Origin: Lachnospiraceae bacterium
GTDB taxonomy: Bacteria; Bacillota; Clostridia; Lachnospirales; Lachnospiraceae
Reading direction: 5' to 3'
Assembly (NCBI GenBank): GCA_910575445.1
Contig: CAJTFW010000005.1
Span: forward strand, 193,556-257,555
Length of the DNA: 64,000 bases
Positions 24,766 to 34,486 of this stretch are shown here, one piece after another. How positions within the stretch are numbered: the first letter of the stretch is position 1; the number at the start of each line of letters is the position of its first letter. Both the position numbers and the translations under genes were made by a program. The notes beneath the pieces were generated by a model, which saw only the letters and a program-made list of their open reading frames with translations, had not been told where the DNA came from and searched no databases.

Positions 24766-25818
24766 ATGAAATTTAATCAGATTATAAAAATTGATAATAA
24801 AATTATCAGCAATTCTGAAAGAACATTTATGATTGCTGAAGCAGGAGTCAATCATAATGGCGATATAAACATCGCAAAAAAGATGATTGATATTGCTGTT
24901 GAAGCTGGTGTAGATGCGGTGAAGTTTCAGACGTTTAAAGCAGAAGAACTTATTTTAAAGGATATAGGAAAGGCACCTTATCAAAAAGTCACAACAAATC
25001 ATAAAGAGTCACAATATGATATGTTGAAGCGATTAGAATTAACGAAAGAACAAACTATCGAGTTAATGAATTATTGTAGACAGAAAAATATTATTTTTCT
25101 GTCTACACCATTTGAAAAAACAAGTTTAGAGGAATTAGATGAATTAGGTATAAAAGCCTTTAAAATAGCAGCAACAGATATTACAAATATACAATTCTTA
25201 GAACAGGTAGCTAAAAAGAAAAAGCCTATGATTTTATCAGCAGGAATGTGTTATCTGGAAGAAGTAAGAAAGGCACTAGAAGTAATATGTCCTTTTAATC
25301 AGGATGTAATTCTTTTGCAATGTACTGCTAATTATCCAATACAAGATTCAGAAGCTAATCTTAATATAATTAAAACTTTTAAGCAGGAATTTCCTATTTT
25401 AGTAGGCTATTCAGACCATTCACAGGGGATTGGGGCCTCTCCTTATGCAGTAGCAGTAGGTGCCAAAGTAATTGAAAAACATTTTACTTTAGATAAACAT
25501 ATGATAGGACCTGACCATAAAGCTTCTGTAACACCTGAAGAACTTAAACAATTAGTAAAAGATATTAGAAAAGTGGAAAAATACTTGGGAGATGGCATTA
25601 AAATACCAACCTGTTCCGAACAAATGACTAGAAAATCGTTACAAAAGTGTCTGGTTGCAAAACAAAAGATTCAACAAGGAGAAAAGTTTACCGAAGATAA
25701 TATTGTGGCAAAAAGAACAAATGGAGTGGGGATTTCTGCATTGTATTATAAGGAAATAGTTGGAAATGTGGCAGAAAAAGATTATAAAATAAATGAAATG
25801 ATTAGTCTTTATAGATAA
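24766..25818 (+). CDS. neuB: NeuB-family nonulosonic acid synthase
   Basis: A 350-residue sialic/legionaminic-type synthase that condenses phosphoenolpyruvate with an amino-hexose. The TIM-barrel domain shows MIAEAGVNHNGDINIAKKMI, AVKFQTFKAEEL, LLQCTANYP, GYSDHSQG and EKHFTLDK with GPDHKAS. A C-terminal SAF/antifreeze-like domain covers about 285-350 (KCLVAKQKIQQGEKF). The usual NeuB length is about 340-350. I chose the ATG at 24766, which follows GAGG by eight bases, over one at 24754. Whether the product is legionaminate, sialate or a new nonulosonate cannot be decided from the sequence. Confidence 0.93.
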   Translation: MKFNQIIKIDNKIISNSERTFMIAEAGVNHNGDINIAKKMIDIAVEAGVDAVKFQTFKAEELILKDIGKAPYQKVTTNHKESQYDMLKRLELTKEQTIELMNYCRQKNIIFLSTPFEKTSLEELDELGIKAFKIAATDITNIQFLEQVAKKKKPMILSAGMCYLEEVRKALEVICPFNQDVILLQCTANYPIQDSEANLNIIKTFKQEFPILVGYSDHSQGIGASPYAVAVGAKVIEKHFTLDKHMIGPDHKASVTPEELKQLVKDIRKVEKYLGDGIKIPTCSEQMTRKSLQKCLVAKQKIQQGEKFTEDNIVAKRTNGVGISALYYKEIVGNVAEKDYKINEMISLYR

Positions 25819-25828
25819 GGAATAAAAG

Positions 25829-26692
25829 ATGATTTATGTTTCCTCTGCATGTATAAAGAAAAATAGAATATCTGCGATTATAAAACAATTAGCGGAACAT
25901 GGAGTTAAAAATATAGAACTATCAGGTGGAACAGATTATTATGATGGACTCATAAATGATTTAGAAACATTAAAAAATATATATCATTTAAACTATGTTT
26001 GTCATGCCTATTTTCCACCTCCGAAAGTTCCGTTTGTGGTAAATCTTGCTTCCTGCAACGATAAAATTTATCGGCAATCTATCAAACATTATACTCAATG
26101 TGTTGAGATGATGAAATATCTTCAAATAAATGTGTTATCCATCCATGCAGGTTTTTTAGTTGAAATTCATACAAATGAGATTGGAAAAAAATTAAGTGGT
26201 TGTACGATATATGATGAAAAAAAAGCCTATGAAAGATTTTGCATGGCATATGAGTATATTGCTAAATTATGTGCTGAGAATAACATAAGTTTATACTTGG
26301 AAAATAATGTATTAAGTGCAGAAAATTATCAAGAGTTTCACAATCAAAATTATATGATGATGACAGATTTTACATCTGTTTTGAAGATGAAAGACCAGTT
26401 AACATTTAGTCTGTTATTAGATTTAGGGCATTTATATGTTTCTTGTAAGACATTGGGATTGGATTATTCAGAAGAATGTCAAAAATTGAAAAAATATATG
26501 AAATGGATTCATATAAGTGAAAATAATGGGATAAGGGATGAACATAAGGCATTAGTAAAAAACAGTGAGATTTTAAAAGCATTTTATAAATTATATCATT
26601 CTTCTATTCATGTGACACTTGAAACAGCAGGTAATATGGAAGATATTTTAACAAGTATTAGACTACTAGAAGCAGTTGACTTTAAGGAGTGA
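25829..26692 (+). CDS. TIM-barrel sugar-phosphate isomerase/epimerase family protein
   Basis: A 287-residue protein of the AP-endonuclease-2/xylose-isomerase-like fold. Metal-ligand-type segments are LSIHAGF near 110, LYLENN near 156, LLLDLGHLY near 193, WIHISENNG near 228 and VTLETAG near 266. It lies directly between the NeuB and CBS-aminotransferase genes and so probably acts on the amino-sugar precursor. The exact reaction is unknown; a role as 2-epimerase substitute is speculative. Start ATG follows AAGGAATAAAAG. Confidence 0.75.
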   Translation: MIYVSSACIKKNRISAIIKQLAEHGVKNIELSGGTDYYDGLINDLETLKNIYHLNYVCHAYFPPPKVPFVVNLASCNDKIYRQSIKHYTQCVEMMKYLQINVLSIHAGFLVEIHTNEIGKKLSGCTIYDEKKAYERFCMAYEYIAKLCAENNISLYLENNVLSAENYQEFHNQNYMMMTDFTSVLKMKDQLTFSLLLDLGHLYVSCKTLGLDYSEECQKLKKYMKWIHISENNGIRDEHKALVKNSEILKAFYKLYHSSIHVTLETAGNMEDILTSIRLLEAVDFKE

Positions 26693-26696
26693 AACC

Positions 26697-28115
26697 ATGA
26701 TATCTAATAAGTTAGTGTGTAATCAGGAAGTTAAAATAAAAGATGTTATGATGTGCATCAATGAAAATGCAAAGGGAATTGCCTTTATTATAGACGATGC
26801 ACAAAAGCTTGTGGGTGTCATGACAGATGGTGATATAAGACGGCTACTGATAAACGGATATGGATTAAATGACAGGATAAAAAAACATATTCAAAGGAAT
26901 TTTATCTATGCTTCTTTTGACGAAGAACCAGAAAAGATAATAGAAAAATTTCATGATGGCATTAAGATAATTCCGATTGTAAATGAAAATATGCAGCTGG
27001 TAGATTATGCAGAATATAATAAAAATGTACATATTGCATTAGCGCATCCCCAATTAGATGGAAACGAATATAAATATCTTATGGATGCGTTTCTATCCAC
27101 TTGGATATCCAGTACAGGAAAATATGTTACCCAATTTGAAGAAAATTTTTCAAAATATTGTGGAGTTACCTATGGAGTGGCTACCTCTAATGGAACAACT
27201 GCTTTGCATTTAGCATTAGCAGCATTAGGAATTGGAAAGGGCGATGAAGTAATTGTACCAGATTTAACATTTGCTGCGACAATTAATGCAGTTCTTTATA
27301 CAGGTGCAACACCAGTAATTGTAGATATTGAAGAAGACAGTTGGTGCATTAGCCCAGATGAAATTATAAAGGCAATTACACCAAATACGAAGGCGATTAT
27401 ACCAGTACATCTATATGGTCAGCCTTGTGATATGGAACAGATTTGTAAGATTGCCAAGGAGCATCAATTATATATTGTAGAAGATTGTGCAGAAGCACAT
27501 GGTGCAGAATGGAAAAATAAAAAAGTTGGTTCCTTTGGTATTATTTCTTGTTTTTCATTTTTTGGAAATAAAGTGATTACAACTGGTGAAGGTGGAATGT
27601 GTGTTACAGATGATAAAAAACTGTATGAAAAAATGCGCATACTAAGAGACCATGGAATGAGTAAAGAGAGAAAATATTACCATGAAGTGATAGGGTTTAA
27701 CTATAGAATGACCAATTTACAGGCAGCGATTGGTGTGGCACAGGTAGAACGAATTGACCAAGTATTGGCATGGAGAACAAAGCTCGAAAAGCAATATAGA
27801 GAGTGCATTTCTGATTCCGATAAAATAACGATACAAAGAAATGATTTGGCAAATAGAAAAAAAATTGCATGGTTGGTTTCTATATTAGTAGATGAAGATA
27901 GAAGGGATTCTGTTTTAAAAGAATTGAAAAATCAAGGAATTGATGTGAGAGCATTTTTTGTACCATTAAGTGAGATGGATATTTATAAGGATTATGCAAG
28001 GGAGTGTAGTAGAAGTAAACAGATATCTAAGATGGGACTAAATTTACCGACAACGTATGAGATGGATAAGAAAAAGATAAAGAATATAATTTCATTAATA
28101 AGTTCAGTTTTATAA
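26697..28115 (+). CDS. CBS-domain/DegT aminotransferase fusion
   Basis: A 472-residue fusion. Residues 1-115 hold a CBS pair (GIAFIIDDAQKLVGVMTDGD, IKIIPIVNENMQLVDYAEY), as found in the PtmE-type nucleotidyltransferases of legionaminate pathways. Residues 120-472 are a DegT/DnrJ/EryC1 sugar aminotransferase: SNGTTALHLALAA, EDCAEAHGA, CFSFFGNKVITTGEGGM with the PLP lysine, and RDHGM. It converts a keto-sugar nucleotide to an amino sugar. ATG at 26697 follows AAGGAG, which overlaps the stop of the upstream gene. The fusion order is unusual and may allow allosteric nucleotide control. Confidence 0.88.
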   Translation: MISNKLVCNQEVKIKDVMMCINENAKGIAFIIDDAQKLVGVMTDGDIRRLLINGYGLNDRIKKHIQRNFIYASFDEEPEKIIEKFHDGIKIIPIVNENMQLVDYAEYNKNVHIALAHPQLDGNEYKYLMDAFLSTWISSTGKYVTQFEENFSKYCGVTYGVATSNGTTALHLALAALGIGKGDEVIVPDLTFAATINAVLYTGATPVIVDIEEDSWCISPDEIIKAITPNTKAIIPVHLYGQPCDMEQICKIAKEHQLYIVEDCAEAHGAEWKNKKVGSFGIISCFSFFGNKVITTGEGGMCVTDDKKLYEKMRILRDHGMSKERKYYHEVIGFNYRMTNLQAAIGVAQVERIDQVLAWRTKLEKQYRECISDSDKITIQRNDLANRKKIAWLVSILVDEDRRDSVLKELKNQGIDVRAFFVPLSEMDIYKDYARECSRSKQISKMGLNLPTTYEMDKKKIKNIISLISSVL

Positions 28116-28131
28116 TTGAGTGGAGAATATA

Positions 28132-28746
28132 GTGGGGACTATTATTTTTGGTTGTGGTGGTCATGCAAGAAGCGTTGCAAATATTTTATATGAAAATAAT
28201 AAAGATATAAAAATACTTTTTGTAGACAATAATGCTCAAAAAGATGAAATAATATTGGGGTATCAAGTAAAAAACAGATATAATTTGAAAATTGATGATA
28301 ATTATATTGTTGCTATTGGTGATAATGTTGAAAGACAAAAAGTATTTGATTATTTACTTAAACAAGAAACGGGAAATTGTATTTCTGTGATATCAAAAAG
28401 TTCCAATATTGGAATGGAAACAAAGATAGGAAAAGGAACTTTTATTGCTGCTAATACTTATCTTGGACCACAAGCAAAAATTGGAAATAATTCAATTGTT
28501 AATACAGGGAGTGTGATTGAGCATGAAGTGATGATAGGAAACCATACGCATATAGCACCCCATACAACTATATGTGGACGCTCAGTCATTGGTGATTATG
28601 TAATGTGTGGTGTTGGAAGCACGATTATTGATAAAATAACAATTTGTGATTATGTAGTAATAGGTGCAGGTGCAGTTGTAATAGAGAATATTACAAAACC
28701 AGGGATATATGTTGGAGTTCCAGCAAGAAGGATAGAAGAAGTATAA
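28132..28746 (+). CDS. neuD: NeuD-family sugar O/N-acyltransferase
   Basis: About 204 residues. An N-terminal Rossmann-like PglD_N domain (TIIFGCGGHARSVANIL) is followed by left-handed beta-helix hexapeptide repeats (IGKGTFIAANTYLGPQAKIG, NTGSVIEHEVMIGNHTHIAP). It probably acetylates the amino group or hydroxyl of the nonulosonate precursor using acetyl-CoA. GTG at 28132 has GGAG at good spacing; a GTG at 28120 in the same frame is the alternative. It is co-directional with the neuB and aminotransferase genes. Confidence 0.85.
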   Translation: MGTIIFGCGGHARSVANILYENNKDIKILFVDNNAQKDEIILGYQVKNRYNLKIDDNYIVAIGDNVERQKVFDYLLKQETGNCISVISKSSNIGMETKIGKGTFIAANTYLGPQAKIGNNSIVNTGSVIEHEVMIGNHTHIAPHTTICGRSVIGDYVMCGVGSTIIDKITICDYVVIGAGAVVIENITKPGIYVGVPARRIEEV

Positions 28747-28769
28747 AAAGTTATATGGAATATTATAGA

Positions 28770-29735
28770 ATGAATATTTGTGTTGTGGGTTTAGGCTCTA
28801 TGGGGAAAAGAAGAATCAGGTTATTGAAAAAAATTATTCCCAATGCAATTATTATCGGTGTAGATAGCAATTTTAATAGAACAAAAATTGCTGCAAATGA
28901 GTATGGAATACAAGTGTATTCATCTTTGGAAGATGTGAAAAATTTAATAGATTGTGCATTTGTATGTACTTCACCACAATCACATGGAACTATTATTAAC
29001 GAATGTTTACGAAAAGATTGTCATATTTTTTCAGAAATAAATCTGATAAATAAATTATATTATGAAAATATACAATTGGCAAAAGAAAAAAAGAAAGTAC
29101 TATTTTTATCATCTACTCCGCTATATAAAGAGGAAATGCAATTTATTGATAAAAGAGTAAAAGAAAATGGCAAGCCATGTGTATATCAATATCATGTTGG
29201 ACAGTATTTACCAGACTGGCATCCATGGGATAAACTAAAAGATTTTTTTGTTAGTAACAAGGAAACTAATGGATGCAGAGAATTTTTGGCGATTGAGTTG
29301 CCTTGGATACAAAATACATTTGGAAGAATCATAAGAATCCATTCTATAAAGAAAAAACTTACTTCCCTAGCATTAGAATTTCCAGACACGTATTTGATAC
29401 AGATAGAACATGAAAATGGAACAATAGGTCAGCTATTAATTGATGTTGTTAGTAGACAAGCAGTAAGGATGTTGGAAATTTTAAATGAAGATTTGTATAT
29501 CAAATGGAATGGAACACCGAATTCATTGTATGAGAAAGATATCATATCAGGTGAATTAAAACAGGTGGAAGCAGGGAATTACATCCATGAACAAGGCTAT
29601 GCAGTGGTGATTAATGAATATGCGTATGAAAAAGAAATAGAAGAATTTTTTGAGGTGATAAAAGGGAAACAGGCAATATATGATTTTGAGAAAGACATCA
29701 AGACATTGGAAATAATTGATGAAATTGAAAGATGA
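28770..29735 (+). CDS. Gfo/Idh/MocA-family oxidoreductase (first copy)
   Basis: About 321 residues. The N-terminal Rossmann fold begins MNICVVGLGSMGKRRIRLLK, with a conserved-type AFVCTSPQSHGTII loop near 70, and the C-terminal substrate domain has YHVGQYLPDWHPW. It oxidises or reduces a sugar or sugar nucleotide with NAD(P). The usual catalytic EKP motif appears here as SEINL, so the lysine is not obvious; activity may differ. ATG at 28770 matches the family start, and 28755 is the alternative. Another family member follows at once. Confidence 0.8.
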   Translation: MNICVVGLGSMGKRRIRLLKKIIPNAIIIGVDSNFNRTKIAANEYGIQVYSSLEDVKNLIDCAFVCTSPQSHGTIINECLRKDCHIFSEINLINKLYYENIQLAKEKKKVLFLSSTPLYKEEMQFIDKRVKENGKPCVYQYHVGQYLPDWHPWDKLKDFFVSNKETNGCREFLAIELPWIQNTFGRIIRIHSIKKKLTSLALEFPDTYLIQIEHENGTIGQLLIDVVSRQAVRMLEILNEDLYIKWNGTPNSLYEKDIISGELKQVEAGNYIHEQGYAVVINEYAYEKEIEEFFEVIKGKQAIYDFEKDIKTLEIIDEIER

Positions 29736-29744
29736 GGTATTAAT

Positions 29745-30683
29745 TTGAAAATCTGTATAATCGGTCTTGGTTCTATTGGAAAGCGTCATACAGAAAATAT
29801 AGTACAAGTATTAAATACTCGAAAAATTGAATATCAGATAGAGGCACTGAGAAGTAGTAATAGTAATTTGCCAGAAAGATTTAACCGAATAATATCTTGC
29901 CAATATTATAATGTGGAAGAATTACCAAATGATTATGATGCTATATTTGTTACAAATCCAACTGTATTTCACTATGAAACTATAAAAAGGACAATTAATA
30001 AAACAAAACATATGTTTATTGAAAAGCCTGTCTTTGATTCTTTAGATTATAAACTAAGTGCATTACCACTGAAAGACGATAGTGTATATTATGTGGCATG
30101 TCCATTGCGTCATAAAAGTATTTTTAAATATGTAAAAAATAAAATTATGCCAAATGAAAGAATTATCTCGGCAAGAGTTATATCTACTTCATATCTTCCA
30201 TTATGGAGAAAGGAAGCAGATTATAGAGATATATATTCTGCGAAAAGAGATATGGGTGGTGGTGTAACAAGAGATTTAATTCACGAATGGGATTATGTGC
30301 TAGACTTGTTTGGAAATCCTGAAAAAGTATATCATGTGCAAAATCATGTATCTAATTTGGAAATTGATAGTGATGATATATCTGTGTATATTGCAAAATA
30401 TTCGGATATGATTTTAGAGATGCATTTGGATTATATTGGACACAAAGCAGAACGAATTTTACAGTTGTATACGAATAATAAAAGGGTAGATATTGATTTA
30501 ATTGCTAATGAAATATGTTGGTATAGTAATTATAATTTAGTTGGACAAGAAAAATTTCAGAATGAAGATTTTTATATAAATGAATTAGAATACTTTTTCG
30601 ATTGCCTAGATAAAAAAACATCTAATATAAATACAATAGAAAATGCGTTAAATACATTGAAAGTTGCTATAACAGAGGAATAA
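29745..30683 (+). CDS. Gfo/Idh/MocA-family oxidoreductase (second copy)
   Basis: A 312-residue NAD(P)-dependent sugar dehydrogenase. MKICIIGLGSIGKRHTENI is the dinucleotide fold, FVTNPTVFHYETI and MFIEKPVF hold the EKP catalytic motif, and GGGVTRDLIHEWDY matches the C-terminal substrate domain. TTG at 29745 follows GAGG. Unlike its upstream relative it keeps EKP. The two probably modify the sugar that feeds nonulosonate or another residue of the glycan. Confidence 0.82.
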   Translation: MKICIIGLGSIGKRHTENIVQVLNTRKIEYQIEALRSSNSNLPERFNRIISCQYYNVEELPNDYDAIFVTNPTVFHYETIKRTINKTKHMFIEKPVFDSLDYKLSALPLKDDSVYYVACPLRHKSIFKYVKNKIMPNERIISARVISTSYLPLWRKEADYRDIYSAKRDMGGGVTRDLIHEWDYVLDLFGNPEKVYHVQNHVSNLEIDSDDISVYIAKYSDMILEMHLDYIGHKAERILQLYTNNKRVDIDLIANEICWYSNYNLVGQEKFQNEDFYINELEYFFDCLDKKTSNINTIENALNTLKVAITEE

Positions 30684-30687
30684 GGAA

Positions 30688-31434
30688 ATGAATATATTGT
30701 TTACTATATGTGCGAGGGCTGGTTCTAAAGGGGTTAAAGGAAAAAATGTTAGAATGTTTTGTGGAAAACCACTTGTACATTACACATTAGAAATATATAA
30801 GAAATATTTACAAAAATATGCTAGTGAGCAAAATGAAATTGAACTAGCAGTGAATACAGATAGCGAACTGTTATTAGAGCAAGTTCAAAAGGAACATATT
30901 ACATATATTTTCGTAAATAGAAAAGAGGAATTAGCAGGGGATATTACTGCTAAATCGGATGTAATACAAGATACCTTGATAGAAGCTGAAATAATAAAGC
31001 AGAAAAGATATGATTTAGTAGTTGATTTAGATTTAACTTCACCTTTAAGAAATTTGAAAGATGTGGAAGGCACAATAAATCAAGTTTTACAAAACGAAGA
31101 TTGTAATTTTGCATATAGCGTTACAGATTCAAGAAGAAATCCATATTTTAATATGGTGAAAAAGGATGAAAGAGGATATTATGAAAGAATTATTTTTTCA
31201 GAATATACAGCTAGACAACAACTTCCAGAATGTTTTGACATGAATGCATCTATATATGTTTATACAAGAGACTATCTGTTAAACATGTGTAAAGAAAATA
31301 GGTTTGCTTTAGTTTGGAAAATGCAAGATAGTGTGATTTTGGATATAGATAGTGAGTATGATTTTGAAATTATGGAATTGCTGACAAAATATTTTTGGGA
31401 ACATGGCAGATACTTGGATATTAGAGATAACTGA
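30688..31434 (+). CDS. neuA: CMP-nonulosonate synthetase (NeuA/LegF type)
   Basis: A 248-residue cytidylyltransferase that activates the nonulosonic acid with CTP. CARAGSKGVKGKNVRMFCGK is the nucleotide-binding loop, followed by DLVVDLDLTSPLRNLKDVEG and NASIYVYTRDYLL. It resembles CMP-N,N'-diacetyllegionaminate synthetases (PtmB/LegF) at normal length. It completes a NeuB-NeuA activation step in the same operon. The start lies 4 bp after the preceding gene with AAGGAA upstream. Confidence 0.9.
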   Translation: MNILFTICARAGSKGVKGKNVRMFCGKPLVHYTLEIYKKYLQKYASEQNEIELAVNTDSELLLEQVQKEHITYIFVNRKEELAGDITAKSDVIQDTLIEAEIIKQKRYDLVVDLDLTSPLRNLKDVEGTINQVLQNEDCNFAYSVTDSRRNPYFNMVKKDERGYYERIIFSEYTARQQLPECFDMNASIYVYTRDYLLNMCKENRFALVWKMQDSVILDIDSEYDFEIMELLTKYFWEHGRYLDIRDN

Positions 31435-31515
31435 AGCTTTAATATAATGCGATAAATTATCTTATTAAATAACTCTGTTCCAATAAATTATATTTGAAAG
31501 GGATTCAATAGAAAT

Positions 31516-32961
31516 ATGAAGCCAGAAGAATTAATTGAATTGTTTTTAAAATTTGAAAATGATCATAAAATGTTTAAACTGAAAATGAAAAATGTGTACA
31601 TATGGCATTATATACGTTTTAATGTATTTTATGAAATATCAAATATATATGGAACAGCTAAAGCATTAACAGAGATTACAATAAAAAAGAGAGCAGGAAA
31701 TTTGAAATGGGAAAATTTTTTAAAAAAAGTATTTTCATGTAATCAGTTTTTGGCTCAACCTAGAGATGTCCTAATTATTCCACATGAAAGAAAATTTTAT
31801 GATACAAAGGGATATTATAAATGTATTTATACTGATTTATTAGATAAATTTATAACAAATTCTCATTATATTTTGGATAAAAAAAGTATGGAAGGAGAAT
31901 ATGCTGCTCAAAAAAGTAAAAATATTTTATATTTTGATTTAGAAACTTTTAAACAAGTAAAAGGACTGAATTATAAATATATATCAGTTACTAAAGCAGA
32001 AATGAATGAATTACTTTTTGAACCAATAGAACAGTATTTTAATATAAATATTAACTGGGAATTAAGAAATAAAGTTTCAAATTTATTAAATTATTATCTT
32101 AATAAAAGGAAATATTTGATTAAATATTATAATTATATGTTGCATAAAATTAAACCTAAAATCATCATAATGGTAGTGTCATATTCTTTTGATAGAATGA
32201 TTTTATGTGAAATTGCAAAGAAAAGAAAAATACCAGTTGTTGAACTACAACATGGTATGATAGGACCTATGCACATAGCATATAATTTTTATAGGAAAAT
32301 GAAATTACCATCTTTCCCTGATTATCTTTTTACGTTTGGTCAATTTGAAAAAAATAAAGCGAGATTTCCAATTGCTGAAGATAGAATTGTATCTGTTGGT
32401 TATCCAGAATTAGAAAAAAATAGTAGGTTATATAAAAAGAAAAAAAATACAAAAAAAGTAATTCTCTTTATATCACAAGGAGAGGAAAAAATTGCAAAAT
32501 ATACTGAAATTGTAGCACAAAATTTAGACTCTCAAAGATATCATATTATTTTTCAATTACACCCTAAAGAATATTTTGATTGGAGAAGAAAACTGGGAAA
32601 ATATTTAAATTATCCTAATATTGAGATTATAGGAGATTACAAACATACGGTTCATGAGTCCCTTGCCCAAGCAGATTGGGTGATTGGAAATTTTTCTACT
32701 GTGTTATATGAGGCACAAATGTATGATGCAAAGGTTGCAGTTTTAAAATTTGGTTTATATAGTAATATGAAATATTTATATGATTATGAAAAGGCATTGT
32801 TAATAGAATCACCTGAGCAGTTGTTGAATGAAATTGAAAATAATACATTTGAACCCAATAAAAAAGTAAAGGTATTTGAAATTGATAGCTTGGAAAAGAT
32901 GCAGAATAATATTAATAAAATTATAAAAGTGCATCAAATTAAAAAAGTAGGGCAAATATAG
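31516..32961 (+). CDS. GT-B-type surface glycosyltransferase (capsule/sialyl-like)
   Basis: A 481-residue protein. The N-terminal 200 residues are helical. About 210-450 looks like a GT-B C-terminal half: VVELQHGMIGPMHIAYN, YLFTFGQFEK, GYPELEK, FQLHPKEYFDWR and VIGNFSTVLYEAQ. These features recur in capsule-export/Kdo-type and polysialyl-type transferases. Following the CMP-sugar synthetase, it is a good candidate to transfer the nonulosonate. The family assignment is by recognition and the donor is inferred. Confidence 0.65.
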   Translation: MKPEELIELFLKFENDHKMFKLKMKNVYIWHYIRFNVFYEISNIYGTAKALTEITIKKRAGNLKWENFLKKVFSCNQFLAQPRDVLIIPHERKFYDTKGYYKCIYTDLLDKFITNSHYILDKKSMEGEYAAQKSKNILYFDLETFKQVKGLNYKYISVTKAEMNELLFEPIEQYFNININWELRNKVSNLLNYYLNKRKYLIKYYNYMLHKIKPKIIIMVVSYSFDRMILCEIAKKRKIPVVELQHGMIGPMHIAYNFYRKMKLPSFPDYLFTFGQFEKNKARFPIAEDRIVSVGYPELEKNSRLYKKKKNTKKVILFISQGEEKIAKYTEIVAQNLDSQRYHIIFQLHPKEYFDWRRKLGKYLNYPNIEIIGDYKHTVHESLAQADWVIGNFSTVLYEAQMYDAKVAVLKFGLYSNMKYLYDYEKALLIESPEQLLNEIENNTFEPNKKVKVFEIDSLEKMQNNINKIIKVHQIKKVGQI

Positions 32962-32986
32962 TTTTTGGTCAGGAGGTAATATTTGC

Positions 32987-34486
32987 ATGTTGAATACAAT
33001 AATTGATTATCTAATTGATAGTTATGATAATTATTCTGATAAAGCTGCTATTGTTTATAATAACAATTCTATGACATATAAAATGCTTTATGATGCAACT
33101 TTAAATATAGCAGGTTGGATAAATTGCCATATTAAGGTTACGAGACAACCAATTATTGTAATGATGAAGAATTCCGATAAAGCAATTGCAGCTTTTCTTG
33201 GAATTGCACTAAGCAGAAATATATATGTACCTTTAGATATAGATACTCCGATAGAAAGGTTAAAGACCATTATAGATATATTGCAACCAGCGTATGTGAT
33301 TAACTGTGAATGTGATGTTGACTTACAAATACCAGGTTGTCCTATTGTTTCTTGGAATACGATTCAAGCGGCAAATATGAATTCCGTTGGCTTGGAACGG
33401 TTGAATCAAATAATTGATACTGACCCATTATATATTCTATTTACTTCTGGTTCAACGGGAACACCAAAAGGTGTGGTTATTAGTCACCGCTCTGTGATTG
33501 ATTTTACAGAAGAAGCTTCAGAAGCAATGAAATTTGACAGCAAAGAAGTCTTTTTAAATCAGGCTCCATTTTATTTTGATGCTTCTGTACCTGATATATT
33601 TTGTACATTGAGAAATGGAGCAACTTTACATATAGTATCTGGAAATATGTTTGCTTTTCCAGTTAAGTTAATGGATTATATCAGCATAAATAAAATTAAC
33701 GCATTATTTTGGGTTCCATCAGCTTTAGTGATGGTTGCTAACCTTAAAGCATTAGATAAAAGAGATATTTCTTGTCTAAAAAAAATTATGTTTTGTGGAG
33801 AAGTTATGCCAACAAAACAATTGAATATGTGGAGGAAAGTGCTGCCACATGCAATATTTGTAAATTATTATGGGCCTTGTGAGGCAACCTATGCTTGTAG
33901 CTATTATATTATTGAACGTGAATTTCTCGATGATGAGCCTTTACCAATTGGAAAAGCTGCTCAAAATATGTCTATTATGTTGATTTCTAATGGTAAAGAA
34001 ATACAACAAATTGGAGTAAAAGGTGAGATATATATTCGTGGTACTGGTGTAGGAATTGGATATTATAATAATTTTGAAAAAACAAGCGAAAATTTTATTC
34101 AAAATCCATTGCAAAATGTTTACCCAGAAATTGTTTATAAAACAGGAGATTTAGCACATTACGATAAAGATGGAAACATTATTTATGATGGAAGATTAGA
34201 CTATCAGATAAAACATAGAGGGTATCGTATTGAATTAGGAGAAATTGAAAATTGTGTTGGAGCAGTTGAACAAGTAGCGCAAACAGCTTGCATATATAAT
34301 AAAGATAAAGATATGATAGTTTGTTATTATAGTGGAGATATATTAGAAGACGCAATCTTAAACCTTATAAGTAATAAATTACCAGAATATATGATACCCC
34401 AAAAGCTTATAAGAATGAAAAATATGCCATTGAACAATAATGGAAAAATTGACCGTTTAAAATTAAAAGAGGTAAATGAAGTATGA
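32987..34486 (+). CDS. amino-acid adenylation (A) domain protein
   Basis: A 499-residue stand-alone adenylation enzyme like DltA or NRPS A domains. Core motifs are present: LFTSGSTGTPKGV (A3), NYYGPCEAT (A5), YKTGDLAHYDKDGN with GRLDYQIKHRGYRIELGEIE (A7-A8), and the A10 lysine in NNNGKIDRLKL. It activates an amino acid or related acid as AMP-ester and loads the carrier protein encoded next. It overlaps that gene by 4 bp. The substrate cannot be read with certainty. Ribosome site AGGAGG is 7-13 bp upstream. Confidence 0.9.
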   Translation: MLNTIIDYLIDSYDNYSDKAAIVYNNNSMTYKMLYDATLNIAGWINCHIKVTRQPIIVMMKNSDKAIAAFLGIALSRNIYVPLDIDTPIERLKTIIDILQPAYVINCECDVDLQIPGCPIVSWNTIQAANMNSVGLERLNQIIDTDPLYILFTSGSTGTPKGVVISHRSVIDFTEEASEAMKFDSKEVFLNQAPFYFDASVPDIFCTLRNGATLHIVSGNMFAFPVKLMDYISINKINALFWVPSALVMVANLKALDKRDISCLKKIMFCGEVMPTKQLNMWRKVLPHAIFVNYYGPCEATYACSYYIIEREFLDDEPLPIGKAAQNMSIMLISNGKEIQQIGVKGEIYIRGTGVGIGYYNNFEKTSENFIQNPLQNVYPEIVYKTGDLAHYDKDGNIIYDGRLDYQIKHRGYRIELGEIENCVGAVEQVAQTACIYNKDKDMIVCYYSGDILEDAILNLISNKLPEYMIPQKLIRMKNMPLNNNGKIDRLKLKEVNEV

